From Mycobacterium sp. 236(2023) (GTDB lineage Bacteria > Actinomycetota > Actinomycetes > Mycobacteriales > Mycobacteriaceae), in contig NZ_JARSBP010000006.1 in assembly GCF_029623955.1 (NCBI RefSeq), positions 248,001 to 312,000 of the forward strand: a stretch of 64,000 nucleotides of DNA, given 5' to 3'. Below are positions 25,774 through 34,972 of the stretch, piece by piece. The notes under the pieces were generated by a model. The model saw only the letters and a list, made by a program, of their open reading frames with translations. It had not been told where the DNA came from and did no database searches. Position numbers and translations under genes: made by a program. Within the stretch, counting starts at the first letter, position 1, and each line of letters opens with the position of its first letter.

Positions 25774-26806
25774 CTTCGATCCTTTCGCCGAGCGCGCGCC
25801 ATCGACACCCGCAACGACACGTCGGTGTCGCTCCGGGCGTGGTGCCTGCAAGCAGGCAGGGTGGTTGGGTCGTGCCGTCTCGGTCAGGCACAACAAGGGA
25901 GGTCTGCGTAGGACCTCACCGGGGGGCGACCCCCGGCAGCCGCGGGCGTCTCATCGTCGCCCGGACTCCACTCACACGCTGGTTCGTGGTGTTTTTGAAT
26001 TATTTGCTCCGTTTGAAGCTGAATGGACCGTACAAACCTGGCGGCGCAAAGTCATCTCGGTCGGAAGCGTGTCGCGAACAGATAACGGAATGATCACGGA
26101 CCGCATTTTCTGGCGTCCACGCAGGTCACCGGAGAGTTTGACGGCAACGACGACGCGGCAGGTTAACGCCGTGAAAGTGAGCCAAATCACCGGCGTTTTG
26201 TGAAGTGGAACACCCCGGAGCAGGCGCAAAGGAGGCAGATCTCGATCGAAAACGCCTGCGAGGAGCGATAACGCACGCAAGGTGGTCGCTTTCGTGTCAT
26301 TCGTTCGCTGAGCGGGACTCCGCCGCGAAGAGGCAATCATCAGCCGGAAGAGAGCTCAGCACAACGCTTTTCGACCTACCGGGCACCAAGCGGTGCCTTT
26401 CTATCACGTCGACGAGATGACCGGCTACACCTCTCGATCAGGGGAAATACGTTGGAAGATAATGCTTTCGATCCCGCACGTCAGGAATTTGGCAGCCGAC
26501 CGTGAAATCGGACCGTCGTTGCCGCTCCTGGTCAACCCCATGTCGCGCAACCCTTTCGCGCACACGGAAATCTCCGCGACAAACGGCGGCCAAAGTAGGC
26601 CAACCTCAGTGGCTTTCAACTCGCCCCAGCCCCAAAACCGTTTTCCGCCAGTACTTTTCAAAAGCATCCTGTTTGCCAACCGCATAGGTACGAACCCAGC
26701 CATTGGTCGGCTGCCCGCGCTCGATCACGGTCAAACGCGCCGGGGTTCGGGAATGGTTATCCGAGCACCGGGGTCGCTAATAGTGTGATAAGCGAACTAA
26801 TATTTG
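25774..26806. other. About 1 kb without a convincing gene, A+T-richer than its surroundings
   Basis: Between the short rpf gene and mobA I see only small open frames with no recognisable domain and codon use unlike neighbouring genes; the longest plausible is 92 aa on the minus strand (26425-26703). By eye G+C is near 55 percent against the high 60s around it. It may include a long rpf leader on the minus strand, remnants of a lost gene or acquired DNA. A CRP-like palindrome lies at 26176-26191. I see no transposase, tRNA or terminal repeats. Confidence 0.6.
26176..26191. promoter_or_regulatory. CRP-like palindrome in the gap upstream of the short rpf gene
   Basis: AGTGAGCCAAATCACC contains GTGA-N6-TCAC, eight of the ten conserved CRP bases. 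It lies about 400 bp upstream of the TTG start of the 106-aa Rpf gene, which is far unless the transcript has a long leader. Its resemblance to the site before the other rpf gene is the main reason to list it. Confidence 0.35.
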
Positions 26807-27409
26807 CTAGGCCAATCTCGGCGGAGTTACGGCCTCGAGGTCGGCGGCGGTGTTGACGTTGGCAAGCGCAGGCTGCTCAGGAAGCACGATGCGCTGAGTG
26901 TCGACGGCATCGACCAGGGCGCGCATGCTCCGCTCGCCGGCACCCAGCAGGGCGTCGATCGTGGTGTGCAGTGCTGTTCGGTAGATGCCCGCCAGGTAGT
27001 GGTCACGACCGTCCCAGGGCAACACGACATCCACGCTGAGCGGCTCGGCGCGCTCGGCGAGAATGTCGATGACATCGGTGGTCAGCGCCGGCATGTCGAC
27101 CGCGCACACGAAGGCTCTCTCAAGACCCGCTTCGGCCGCGGCGCGCAGGCCTCTCCCGGTGGCGAGCAGAGGCCCGACTCCCCTGACCTCATCGCGCAGC
27201 ACGACGCCGTCGAGATCGGGAAGCGCCTGACCGGGAGCCGCGATGACGAACACGGGCGAGCATCGAGCGCTGACCACGGACACGACGCGTTCGACCATCG
27301 TGACGGAACCGGCAGGTCCATCGACGGGCAGCGTGGCCTTGTCCCGGCCCATCCGCCTCGATGCCCCACCGGCGAGGACAACAGCGGCCAACGGCAGCGA
27401 TGACGTCAC
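26807..27409 (-). CDS. mobA: Molybdenum cofactor guanylyltransferase
   Basis: Protein of 200 residues that attaches GMP to molybdopterin to make the bis-MGD cofactor used by formate dehydrogenases and related enzymes. The nucleotidyltransferase signature VVLAGGASRRMGRDKATLPV is at 10-29 and the metal-binding segment CAVDMPAL follows near 100. It lies in the mycobacterial order mobA-korB-korA. A bis-MGD enzyme of the FdhF type is encoded at the right edge of the window. Confidence 0.92.
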   Translation of the reverse strand: MTSSLPLAAVVLAGGASRRMGRDKATLPVDGPAGSVTMVERVVSVVSARCSPVFVIAAPGQALPDLDGVVLRDEVRGVGPLLATGRGLRAAAEAGLERAFVCAVDMPALTTDVIDILAERAEPLSVDVVLPWDGRDHYLAGIYRTALHTTIDALLGAGERSMRALVDAVDTQRIVLPEQPALANVNTAADLEAVTPPRLA

Positions 27410-27443
27410 CTCATGGACGTTAGCGCAGTGTGCCGCAGGTCAC

Positions 27444-28526
27444 TCAGTCGACCGTCCAGGTGTCCTTACCGCGCAGCAGGGACTGCAGGGCCGCGGTGTC
27501 ATGCGCCCGCGCGTCACGCGCGGCCGCGATCTGCTGGCGCGCCGCATCGTCGTAGGTGGGCTTGCTGACCTGCCGGAAGATGCCCATGACCATGTGGTCG
27601 AGGTTCTGCTCCGACAACCGGGACAACGCGAAGGCGTATGCCGGATCGTCGATCGTCGCGTCGTGAACCACGATCTGGTCGCTCGACACGTCGGCGGTCT
27701 TGGCGGCTTCGAGGCCGAAGCCCGACTTGATGACGCAGTACTCGCCGTCGGCACCGAACGTGATCGGCTCACCGTGGGTGACGTTGATGAGCCGTTCCTC
27801 GGCGCCTTCCTTGCGCAGCGCGTCGAACGAGCCGTCGTTGAAGATCGGGCAGTCCTGCATGATCTCGACCAACGCGGCGCCCCGGTGCGCGGCGGCGCCG
27901 CGTAGCACCTCGGACAGGCCCTTGCGGTCGGAGTCCAGAGCGCGACCCACGAACGTCGCCTCAGCGCCCAGCGCCAGTGACACCGGGTTGAACGGGTAGT
28001 CCAGCGAGCCCATCGGGGTCGACTTGGTGACCTTGCCGGTCTCCGACGTCGGCGAGTACTGCCCCTTGGTCAGGCCGTAGATCCGGTTGTTGAACAGCAG
28101 GATCGTGATGTTGATGTTGCGTCGCAGCGCGTGGATCAGGTGGTTACCACCGATCGACAATGCGTCGCCGTCACCGGTCACCACCCAGACCGACAGGTCT
28201 TCGCGGGCCAGCGCCAGGCCGGTCGCGATGGTCGGAGCACGACCGTGGATCGAGTGGAAGCCGTAGGTCTCCAGGTAGTACGGGAACCGGCTGGAGCAGC
28301 CGATGCCGCTGACGAACGCGATGTTCTCGCGGCGCAGACCGAGCTCGGGCAGGAAGTTGCGGATCGTGTTGAGGATGACGTAGTCACCGCAGCCTGGGCA
28401 CCAGCGGACCTCCTGGTCGCTGGTGAAGTCCTTGCCCTTCTGCGGTTCGTCGGTCTTGGGAACCAGGCTTGTCTTCGTCAGCCCGGCGTCCGTCAAACCG
28501 AGGTCACTGCCAATCAGGTCGGTCAT
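27444..28526 (-). CDS. korB: 2-oxoglutarate:ferredoxin oxidoreductase, beta subunit
   Basis: Thiamine-pyrophosphate subunit of 360 residues for anaerobic-type, CoA-dependent oxidation of 2-oxoglutarate to succinyl-CoA with ferredoxin. Seen are WCPGCGDY near the N-terminus, SGIGCSSRFPYY, HGRAPTIATGLALA and the TPP/Mg segment VTGDGDALSIGGNH with NNRIYGLTKGQ. Its ATG overlaps the korA stop (ATGA). In M. tuberculosis KorAB supports growth with an otherwise incomplete TCA cycle. Confidence 0.95.
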   Translation of the reverse strand: MTDLIGSDLGLTDAGLTKTSLVPKTDEPQKGKDFTSDQEVRWCPGCGDYVILNTIRNFLPELGLRRENIAFVSGIGCSSRFPYYLETYGFHSIHGRAPTIATGLALAREDLSVWVVTGDGDALSIGGNHLIHALRRNINITILLFNNRIYGLTKGQYSPTSETGKVTKSTPMGSLDYPFNPVSLALGAEATFVGRALDSDRKGLSEVLRGAAAHRGAALVEIMQDCPIFNDGSFDALRKEGAEERLINVTHGEPITFGADGEYCVIKSGFGLEAAKTADVSSDQIVVHDATIDDPAYAFALSRLSEQNLDHMVMGIFRQVSKPTYDDAARQQIAAARDARAHDTAALQSLLRGKDTWTVD

Positions 28527-30484
28527 GCGCTCACTCCCTCAACCGTCGCTGCCGCCAACCGGGCGAACTTGGCCTTCTCGATTTCCTTCTCGGCCAGGGT
28601 GCCGTCCAGTGCCGAGTCGATGATGCCCTCTACCTCGTCGGCGAGGAACGCCATTCCCTCAACCTTGGTCACCGACTGCACATCGACCAGGTACTTGCCG
28701 CGCAGTAGCAGCGCCAGCTGACCGAGGTTCATCTCGGGCACGACAACCTTGGCGTACTTGTTCAGCACGTCGCCGAGGTTGGCCGGGAACGGGTTGAGGT
28801 GGCGCAGCTGAGCGTGCGCGACCTTGATGCCGTTGCGTCGGGCGCGCCGGCAGGCCTCACCGATCGGGCCGTAGCTGCTGCCCCAGCCGAGCATGAGCAG
28901 CTCGGCGTCACCGGTCGGGTCGTCGACGTCGAGATCGGGCACCGAGATGCCGCCGATCTTCTCCTGCCGCAGCCGCACCATCAGGTCGTGGTTCTTCGGC
29001 TCGTAGGAGATGTTGCCCGACCCGTTGGCCGACTCGAGACCGCCGATGCGGTGCGCGAGGCCCGGAGTTCCCGGCACCGCGAACTGGCGGGCCAGCGTCT
29101 CGGGATCGCGGGCGTAGGGCTGGAACGGCTCACCTTCCTTGGCGAAGGTGTGCTCGATCGGCGGATACGCGGACCTGTCAGAGATGTCCGGGATCGCCCA
29201 CGGCTCGGAGCCGTTGGCGATAGCGCCGTCAGACAGGATCACGACCGGCGTGTGGTACTTGATCGCGATGCGCGCAGCCTCCACCGCGATGTCGAAGCAG
29301 TCGGAGGGCGACCGCGGGGCAATCACCGCCACCGGAGACTCGCCGTTGCGTCCGAACAACACCTGCAGCAGGTCCGCCTGCTCGGTCTTGGTGGGCAGGC
29401 CGGTCGACGGCCCGCCGCGCTGCACATCGACGATGATCAGTGGCAGCTCGGTCATCACGGCCAGGCCGATGGCCTCCGACTTCAGCGAGATGCCGGGCCC
29501 CGACGTGCTGGTGATCCCCAGCGAGCCACCGTAGGACGCGCCGATCGCGGCGCCGATGCCCGCGATTTCGTCCTCGGCCTGGAATGTCATGACGTTGAAG
29601 TGCTTGTACTTCGACAGCTCGTGAAGGATGTCGGACGCCGGGGTGATCGGGTACGTACCGAGCACGATCTGGAGGTCACCAAGATGCCCCGCGGCCACAA
29701 GGCCGTAGGACAGCGCGGTGTTGCCTGAGATCTGGCGGTACTCGCCGGTCTTGAGTTTCGCGGGTGACACCTCGTAGGTGGTCGCGAACGCCTCGGTGGT
29801 CTCACCGAAATTCCAGCCGGCCTTCAGCGCCAGCACGTTGGCTTCGGCAATTTCGGGCTTGCGCGCGAACTTCTCGCGGATGAATGACTCGCTGTGCTCG
29901 AGCTCGCGGCCGTACATCCAGGACAGCAGGCCGAGCGCGAACATGTTCTTCGCACGCTGGCCGTCTTTCTTCGTCGCGCCGATCGCCTCGACCGCGCCCA
30001 GAGTCAGCGTGGTCATCGGGACGGCCTGCACGACGTAGTCGGACAGCTCCTCGTTCTCCAGCGGGTTGGCGTCGTAGCCGACCTTGGCCAGGTTGCGCTT
30101 CGTGAACTCATCGGAGTTGGCGATGATCAGACCGCCGCGCGGCAGGTCGGAGACGTTGGCCTTGAGCGCGGCCGGGTTCATCGCCACGAGGACGTCGGGG
30201 CGGTCGCCCGCGGTGAGAATGTCGTAGTCCGCGATCTGGATCTGGAACGACGACACACCGGGCAGCGTGCCCTGAGGTGCGCGGATCTCGGCCGGGTAAT
30301 TCGGTTGCGTGGCAAGGTCGTTGCCGAAGAGCGCAGCTTCGGAGGTGAACCGGTCGCCTGTCAGCTGCATACCGTCGCCGGAGTCACCGGCGAATCGGAT
30401 GACGACCTTCTCGAGCTTCTGCCGCGGCGCTCCTGAGACTGGGCTGGCCACACTGCCGTTCTCTCCCACTCGCCTGCCTTCCAT
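28523..30484 (-). CDS. korA: 2-oxoglutarate:ferredoxin oxidoreductase, fused gamma-alpha subunit
   Basis: Protein of 653 residues from the ATG at 30484, a length matching the M. tuberculosis KorA I recall. The gamma domain comes first (VIRFAGDSGDGMQLTGDRF, PAEIRAPQGTLPG), followed by the alpha domain (YPITPASDILHELS, GPSTGLPTKTEQADL) and a transketolase-C-like end. It is made as one chain and pairs with KorB from the overlapping gene. Longer in-frame starts to 30586 exist but add poorly conserved sequence. Confidence 0.95.
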   Translation of the reverse strand: MEGRRVGENGSVASPVSGAPRQKLEKVVIRFAGDSGDGMQLTGDRFTSEAALFGNDLATQPNYPAEIRAPQGTLPGVSSFQIQIADYDILTAGDRPDVLVAMNPAALKANVSDLPRGGLIIANSDEFTKRNLAKVGYDANPLENEELSDYVVQAVPMTTLTLGAVEAIGATKKDGQRAKNMFALGLLSWMYGRELEHSESFIREKFARKPEIAEANVLALKAGWNFGETTEAFATTYEVSPAKLKTGEYRQISGNTALSYGLVAAGHLGDLQIVLGTYPITPASDILHELSKYKHFNVMTFQAEDEIAGIGAAIGASYGGSLGITSTSGPGISLKSEAIGLAVMTELPLIIVDVQRGGPSTGLPTKTEQADLLQVLFGRNGESPVAVIAPRSPSDCFDIAVEAARIAIKYHTPVVILSDGAIANGSEPWAIPDISDRSAYPPIEHTFAKEGEPFQPYARDPETLARQFAVPGTPGLAHRIGGLESANGSGNISYEPKNHDLMVRLRQEKIGGISVPDLDVDDPTGDAELLMLGWGSSYGPIGEACRRARRNGIKVAHAQLRHLNPFPANLGDVLNKYAKVVVPEMNLGQLALLLRGKYLVDVQSVTKVEGMAFLADEVEGIIDSALDGTLAEKEIEKAKFARLAAATVEGVSA

Positions 30485-30818
30485 GTTGTCCCCGGGTGCT
30501 GTCGGGGCCTGCATCTGGCGAATTTCCACCGAGTCGCAGTCACGGTGACGCGCCGCCAGTGGTCGCTCACCAAAGTTTGGTGTCACTGTCAGTACCGATT
30601 ATTGCATTCCTCTTAGGTAGTCCTATACCCGGCGCCGAGGTTGCGTAAAGGTGGACGCCGACAGAACGCACTGTTCAGCGCGTCGGCGACATACGGGGTG
30701 AGACAAAAGTGTGTTTCTCGTCACGTCAGCGAGACATGTCGCGGGAGACGCCAATTCTTAGAATTAGTTACCAATCAGTAGCAGTCAGCTAGCACTGATG
30801 ATTGGCTTTCAGCCCTCT
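30485..30818. other. Intergenic region between korA and the LacI-1 gene
   Basis: This 334-bp stretch has no supported gene. It must hold the korA promoter. CGCCGAC (30656-30662) and GTCGGCG (30682-30688) can form a short hairpin. Near the LacI-1 stop, CCAATCA (30771-30777) and TGATTGG (30799-30805) bracket an imperfect stem that could end LacI-1 transcription. G+C falls clearly around 30750-30810. No known riboswitch pattern was recognised. Confidence 0.5.
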
Positions 30819-31829
30819 TCAGTAGTGCACGGGCACGTTGTACGGCGTGATGACCTGGATCGGCACCGGCCGGGCCGGCTCCCCAGGCAAAGCGCCCCGC
30901 TCCTGCAGAATCAAACGCAGCGCCAATCGCGCATCCGCGCGCAGATCGTTGTGCAGTACCGCTGAGATCTTGCCTTCGCGTAGCAGTTTCCGGTTGTCGG
31001 CATCGAGGTCGTGGGCGATAAAGACCTTGCAGGCGCGTCCCAGTTTCTCGAAGGCCGCAACAGTCGCGACGTTGCCGCCGCCCACCGAGTACACGGCCTC
31101 CACGCCGGGGTTGGCAACGAGTGCCTCGAGAACGAGGCGCTCGTTGCTCGCGTCGATGCCGTCACTGCCGCTGACCTCGACGACAGGCCGTCCCGAGTTT
31201 CGCAGCGCCGTCCGGAATCCGACCTCCCGCTCACCTTCGCCGCGGAACACCGTCCGACTCAACGTGATGAGGACGGAGGACTGCGAGCCGGCCAGCCACT
31301 GCTCGACGAGATACGCGGCAGTGACTCCCGCCCCGTGGTTGTCGATGCCGACGTACCCGCAGCGGGAACTGGCCGGCACGTCCGTCGCGTACGTGACGAC
31401 CGGGACGCCGGACTCGACGAGACGGTCGATCGCCTCGGCCACCGCGGGGTCGTCGTGCGCCTTGAGAACGACACCATGGCTGCCTTTGATGCGTGCCAGG
31501 GCTTCCACCATCTGCTCGACGGAGCCCGACTCCCACAGGTGGAACCGAGCACGCACCATTGCAGGAGCGAAGGCGGGCAACTCGGCTTCGACGGCGGCGC
31601 GGAACGCATCCGAGAATCGCTGCGGGGTCTGCATGACGACATCGACGAGGTAGCGCCGGCCGTTCAGCCGCAACTGTGCACGCTGCTTGTCCAGGTCGGC
31701 GATCGCCTGGTTGACCTCGGCGATGGTGTTCTCCCGCACCCCCGGCCGGTTGTTGAGGACGCGGTCGACAGTGGCTTCACTGAGCCCCGACTGCTGGGCG
31801 ATCTCACGGACCTTGTACCGGTGCGGCAC
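30819..31829 (-). CDS. LacI-family transcriptional regulator (LacI-1)
   Basis: Repressor-type protein of about 336 residues with an N-terminal helix-turn-helix (VREIAQQSGLSEATVDRVLNNR) and a periplasmic-binding-like sensor domain. I prefer the GTG at 31829, with GGGGG about 8 nt upstream; an in-frame GTG at 31835 and ATG at 31856 are alternatives with poor spacing. It is divergent from the PhyH - Gfo/Idh - IolE-like - Gfo/Idh operon, 94 bp away, and probably controls it in response to a sugar or polyol. Confidence 0.9.
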   Translation of the reverse strand: MPHRYKVREIAQQSGLSEATVDRVLNNRPGVRENTIAEVNQAIADLDKQRAQLRLNGRRYLVDVVMQTPQRFSDAFRAAVEAELPAFAPAMVRARFHLWESGSVEQMVEALARIKGSHGVVLKAHDDPAVAEAIDRLVESGVPVVTYATDVPASSRCGYVGIDNHGAGVTAAYLVEQWLAGSQSSVLITLSRTVFRGEGEREVGFRTALRNSGRPVVEVSGSDGIDASNERLVLEALVANPGVEAVYSVGGGNVATVAAFEKLGRACKVFIAHDLDADNRKLLREGKISAVLHNDLRADARLALRLILQERGALPGEPARPVPIQVITPYNVPVHY

Positions 31830-31923
31830 GTGCACAGCCCCCTGTCGTCCACACATATCCTGAGGTGTTTTTGATGGATTTCTGCCGTTGATTGCGGCGC
31901 TGATCACAGCAAGACTAAACCGC

Positions 31924-33090
31924 ATGGCAGCACCACTCAACACCGCGCAATCGGCGTGGCTCAGTGAGTCCGACTTCGACTTGGACAACTTCCGCTCCCA
32001 GGTCGAGCGGGACACCGACCTCGCCGACTACCCCTACGCCGACGATGTCCGCAGCAACGTTCTCGTGTACTCGGCACCGGCCATGGCACGCGCAGACGAC
32101 AGGCGCGCCGTCCAGGCCGAGCTGGTCCGCGCTCTCGCGGACGGCCCCGGCGTCGTGGTGTTCACCGAGGCGTTCGACGACGAGGTCGTGGACCGCGCCA
32201 GCGACGCGTTCTTCGAGATCATCGAGAGCCAGCGCGCCGGAGGCCTCGCGGCCGGCGATCACTTCGGCAAGCCCGGAGCGAACGACCGGATCTGGAATGC
32301 CGCACAGAAGCTGGCGCTGCACGACCCGCAGGTGTTCGCCGACTACTACGCCAACGACGCGCTCGCGATCGTGTGCCAGGCGTGGCTCGGGCCGCGCTAC
32401 CAGGTCACCTCTCAGGTCAACGTCGTCAACCCCGGCGGGAAGGCTCAGGTCCCGCACCGCGACTACCATCTCGGCTTCGTACCCGAGGAACACCTCGCGC
32501 AGTACCCCGCGCACATCCACCTCACGTCGCCGACATTGACGCTCCAGGGCGCCGTCGCCCACTGCGACATGCCGGTCGAGAGCGGCCCGACGATGCTGCT
32601 GCCGCACTCGCAGCGCTTCGCGGGCGGTTACATCGCGTTCAACCGCCCTGAGTTCATCGACTACTTCGCGGCCCGGCACGTCCAGCTGCCGTTGCATAAG
32701 GGCGACGCGGTGTTCTTCAGCCCGGCGCTGTATCACGGTGCGGGAACGAACTTTTCCGATGACATCCGCCGGATCGCGAACCTGATGCAGATCAGCTCGC
32801 CGTTCGGCCGGGCCATGGAGGCCATGGATCGCACCGCAATGGTCCGCGCCGTCTACCCGTCGCTGCGCGCCATGAAGGCCGCAGGCCGGTCGCAGCGCGA
32901 CATCGAGAACGCCGTCGTCGCTACCGCCGAGGGTTACGCGTTCCCCACCAACCTGGACAGCGACCAACCGCTCGGCAGCCTGGCCCCACCGAGCCAGGTC
33001 GACACGGTGCTCGACGCGCTCGCTACCAACCTCACCCAGGAAGACCTCGAGATCGCCTTGCGCGACCAGAACGAACGGAGAAACCCATGA
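31924..33090 (+). CDS. Phytanoyl-CoA dioxygenase (PhyH) family Fe(II)/2-oxoglutarate oxygenase
   Basis: Protein of 388 residues of the PhyH class of non-heme iron, 2-oxoglutarate-dependent oxygenases. The metal-binding HxD is in VPHRDYHLGF, with the distal histidine in LYHGAGTNFSDD and a following arginine (DDIRRIANL) that would bind 2-oxoglutarate. The start is the ATG at 31924. It is first in a four-gene operon of sugar-type enzymes joined by 1-4 bp overlaps. An oxygenase of this class could hydroxylate or oxidatively demethylate a polyol; this is inference from context. Confidence 0.85.
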   Translation: MAAPLNTAQSAWLSESDFDLDNFRSQVERDTDLADYPYADDVRSNVLVYSAPAMARADDRRAVQAELVRALADGPGVVVFTEAFDDEVVDRASDAFFEIIESQRAGGLAAGDHFGKPGANDRIWNAAQKLALHDPQVFADYYANDALAIVCQAWLGPRYQVTSQVNVVNPGGKAQVPHRDYHLGFVPEEHLAQYPAHIHLTSPTLTLQGAVAHCDMPVESGPTMLLPHSQRFAGGYIAFNRPEFIDYFAARHVQLPLHKGDAVFFSPALYHGAGTNFSDDIRRIANLMQISSPFGRAMEAMDRTAMVRAVYPSLRAMKAAGRSQRDIENAVVATAEGYAFPTNLDSDQPLGSLAPPSQVDTVLDALATNLTQEDLEIALRDQNERRNP

Positions 33091-34100
33091 CCACGCTCGG
33101 CCTGATCGGACTCGGCCGTATCGGCGCGTTCCACGCCGACACCTTGACCAACCTGGCAGAGGTCTCCAACCTCGTGATCACCGATGAACGGCCCGACGTC
33201 GTCAAGGAGGTTGCCGCCAAATATGGCGCCACCCCGGTGGAATCGGTCGAGAAGCTGCTCTCCTCCGGTGTCGACGGCGTGGTTGTCGCCGCGGCGACAC
33301 CGGCGCACGCGGAACTGACGCTGCTCGCGGTTGAGAAGGGGTTACCCACGTTCTGCGAAAAGCCGATCGCGTCGACCGCTGCCGAAAGCGCGCGAGTCGC
33401 CGAGATCATCGCCCGCTCAGGCGTTCCGGTGCAGGTGGGTTACCAGCGCCGCTTCGATGTGGCCTTCGCCGCGGTCAAGCAGGCCGTCGACAGCGGCTCG
33501 CTGGGCGCGCTGCACACGGTGCGGAGCACGACGATGGATCCCGCTCCCCCGCCGATGGACTACATCAAGGGTTCGGGTGGCATCTTCCGCGACTGCGCGG
33601 TGCACGATTTCGACGTGATCCGCTGGGTGACAGGCCAAGAGGTCGTCGACGTGTACGCGACGGGCAGCGTGCAGGGCGATCCGCTGTTCACCGAGTACGG
33701 CGACGTCGACACCGCCGCGATCGTCGTGCGCTTCGACGGCGGCGCGCTCGGCGTGGTCTCCGCGGCCCGCTACAACGGGCGCGGATACGACTGCCGTTTG
33801 GAGGTTCATGGATTCGACGACACCGTCGTCGCCGGCTGGGATCAGGGCGCCCCCGTGCACAACGCCGACCCCGAAAATGACTTCCCCACCGGCCAGCCTC
33901 ACCACTTCTTCATGGACCGGTTCACCGAGGCATTCCGCGCCGAGCTCGCCGGGTTCGTCAAAGTCGTTGAGGGCGGCCCGAATCAGGGCGCTACCGTCGC
34001 CGACGCGGTCGAGGTCGCCTGGATCGCCGAAGCCGCCACCGAGTCACTGCGCCGCGGTGTCCCGGTATCGATCGAGTCCGTCAAGAAAGAGGCCAACTGA
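33087..34100 (+). CDS. Gfo/Idh/MocA oxidoreductase (inositol 2-dehydrogenase-like)
   Basis: NAD(P)-dependent sugar or polyol dehydrogenase of 337 residues. N-terminal Rossmann fold with GLIGLGRIGAFHADTL, the family EKP motif in FCEKPIAS (Lys is catalytic) and the active-site GGIFRDCAVHDFD segment supplying Asp and His. Its ATG overlaps the PhyH stop (ATGA) and its TGA overlaps the next ATG. It resembles inositol dehydrogenases (IolG), but the same fold acts on many sugars. Confidence 0.9.
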   Translation: MTTLGLIGLGRIGAFHADTLTNLAEVSNLVITDERPDVVKEVAAKYGATPVESVEKLLSSGVDGVVVAAATPAHAELTLLAVEKGLPTFCEKPIASTAAESARVAEIIARSGVPVQVGYQRRFDVAFAAVKQAVDSGSLGALHTVRSTTMDPAPPPMDYIKGSGGIFRDCAVHDFDVIRWVTGQEVVDVYATGSVQGDPLFTEYGDVDTAAIVVRFDGGALGVVSAARYNGRGYDCRLEVHGFDDTVVAGWDQGAPVHNADPENDFPTGQPHHFFMDRFTEAFRAELAGFVKVVEGGPNQGATVADAVEVAWIAEAATESLRRGVPVSIESVKKEAN

Positions 34101-34972
34101 TGAAGATCGCAGGTGCTCCGATCTCGTGGGGCGTATGTGAAGTTCCCGGCTGGGGTTACCAGCTCAGCTCCGAGCGCGTGCTGACCGAGATGGTCCAGGC
34201 GGGTTTGACCGCAACAGAACTGGGTCCGCAGGGCTTCCTGCCCACCGACTCCGTCGAGTTGGTGCAGCTGCTCGACGGCTACGGGCTCAAGTGCGTCGGC
34301 GGGTTTGTTCCGCTGGTGCTGTTCAAGGCCGACTACGACCCGGCCGACGATCTGGCCGGGCCGCTCGAGTCGCTCGCCGCCGCAGGAGCGGGTGTCGTGG
34401 TGTTGGCAGCCGCGACCGGGCTCGACGGCTACGACGAACGTCCCGTGCTCGACGAGAACCAATGGGCCACACTCCTTTCCAACCTCGACCGGCTGGCCGA
34501 TATCGTCGCGGCGCGCGGGTTGACGGCCGTGCTGCATCCGCACGTCGGCACGATGGTCGAGAACCGTGCCGAGGTGGACCGCGTGCTGGCGGGCTCGCGA
34601 ATCCCGTTGTGCCTCGACACCGGTCACCTGCTCATCGGCGGGACGGACCCGCTGGCGCTGACGCGCGAGGTGCCCGAGCGGATCAAGCACGCCCACCTCA
34701 AGGACGTCGACGCGGGGCTCGCCGCCAAGGTGCAGTCCGGCGAGCTGACCTACACCCAGGCGGTCGCCGCGGGCATGTACGTGCCGCTCGGCGCCGGCGA
34801 TGTCGACATTGCGGGAATCGTCAAGGCGTTGGAGGACAACGGTTTCGACGGCTGGTACGTGATGGAGCAAGATAACATCCTCGACGGGGAACCCGACGGT
34901 GCCGGCCCGCTCGCCGATGTGCTCGCCAGTGTCTCGTTCCTACAGGGCGCGGCAACAAGCGTCTCTTCATGA
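34100..34972 (+). CDS. TIM-barrel sugar isomerase/dehydratase, IolE-like (inosose dehydratase candidate)
   Basis: Xylose-isomerase-like TIM barrel of 290 residues. The N-terminal APISWGVCEVPGWGYQ and ELGPQGFLP segments resemble inosose dehydratase (IolE), which converts 2-keto-myo-inositol to the diketone used by IolD. Likely metal ligands lie in LHPHVGT, CLDTGHL, HAHLKD and the final WYVMEQD. The core iol operon downstream has no other clear iolE, so this gene may supply that step. It is tightly coupled with both neighbouring dehydrogenase genes. Confidence 0.75.
   Translation: MKIAGAPISWGVCEVPGWGYQLSSERVLTEMVQAGLTATELGPQGFLPTDSVELVQLLDGYGLKCVGGFVPLVLFKADYDPADDLAGPLESLAAAGAGVVVLAAATGLDGYDERPVLDENQWATLLSNLDRLADIVAARGLTAVLHPHVGTMVENRAEVDRVLAGSRIPLCLDTGHLLIGGTDPLALTREVPERIKHAHLKDVDAGLAAKVQSGELTYTQAVAAGMYVPLGAGDVDIAGIVKALEDNGFDGWYVMEQDNILDGEPDGAGPLADVLASVSFLQGAATSVSS

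Noticed and set aside
25210..26300. c-di-AMP (ydaO-type) riboswitch before the rpf genes
   Set aside because: Such riboswitches precede rpf genes in some actinobacteria, but I could not find the conserved ydaO sequence blocks on the transcribed strand here.
26425..26703. 92-aa open frame in the rpf-mobA gap
   Set aside because: No domain, no good ribosome-binding site and codon use unlike neighbouring genes; not listed as a gene.
31830..31923. LacI-1 operator between LacI-1 and the PhyH gene
   Set aside because: Such a site is expected, but no clear palindrome with a central CG was found; only weak TTGAT/ATCA half sites are present.
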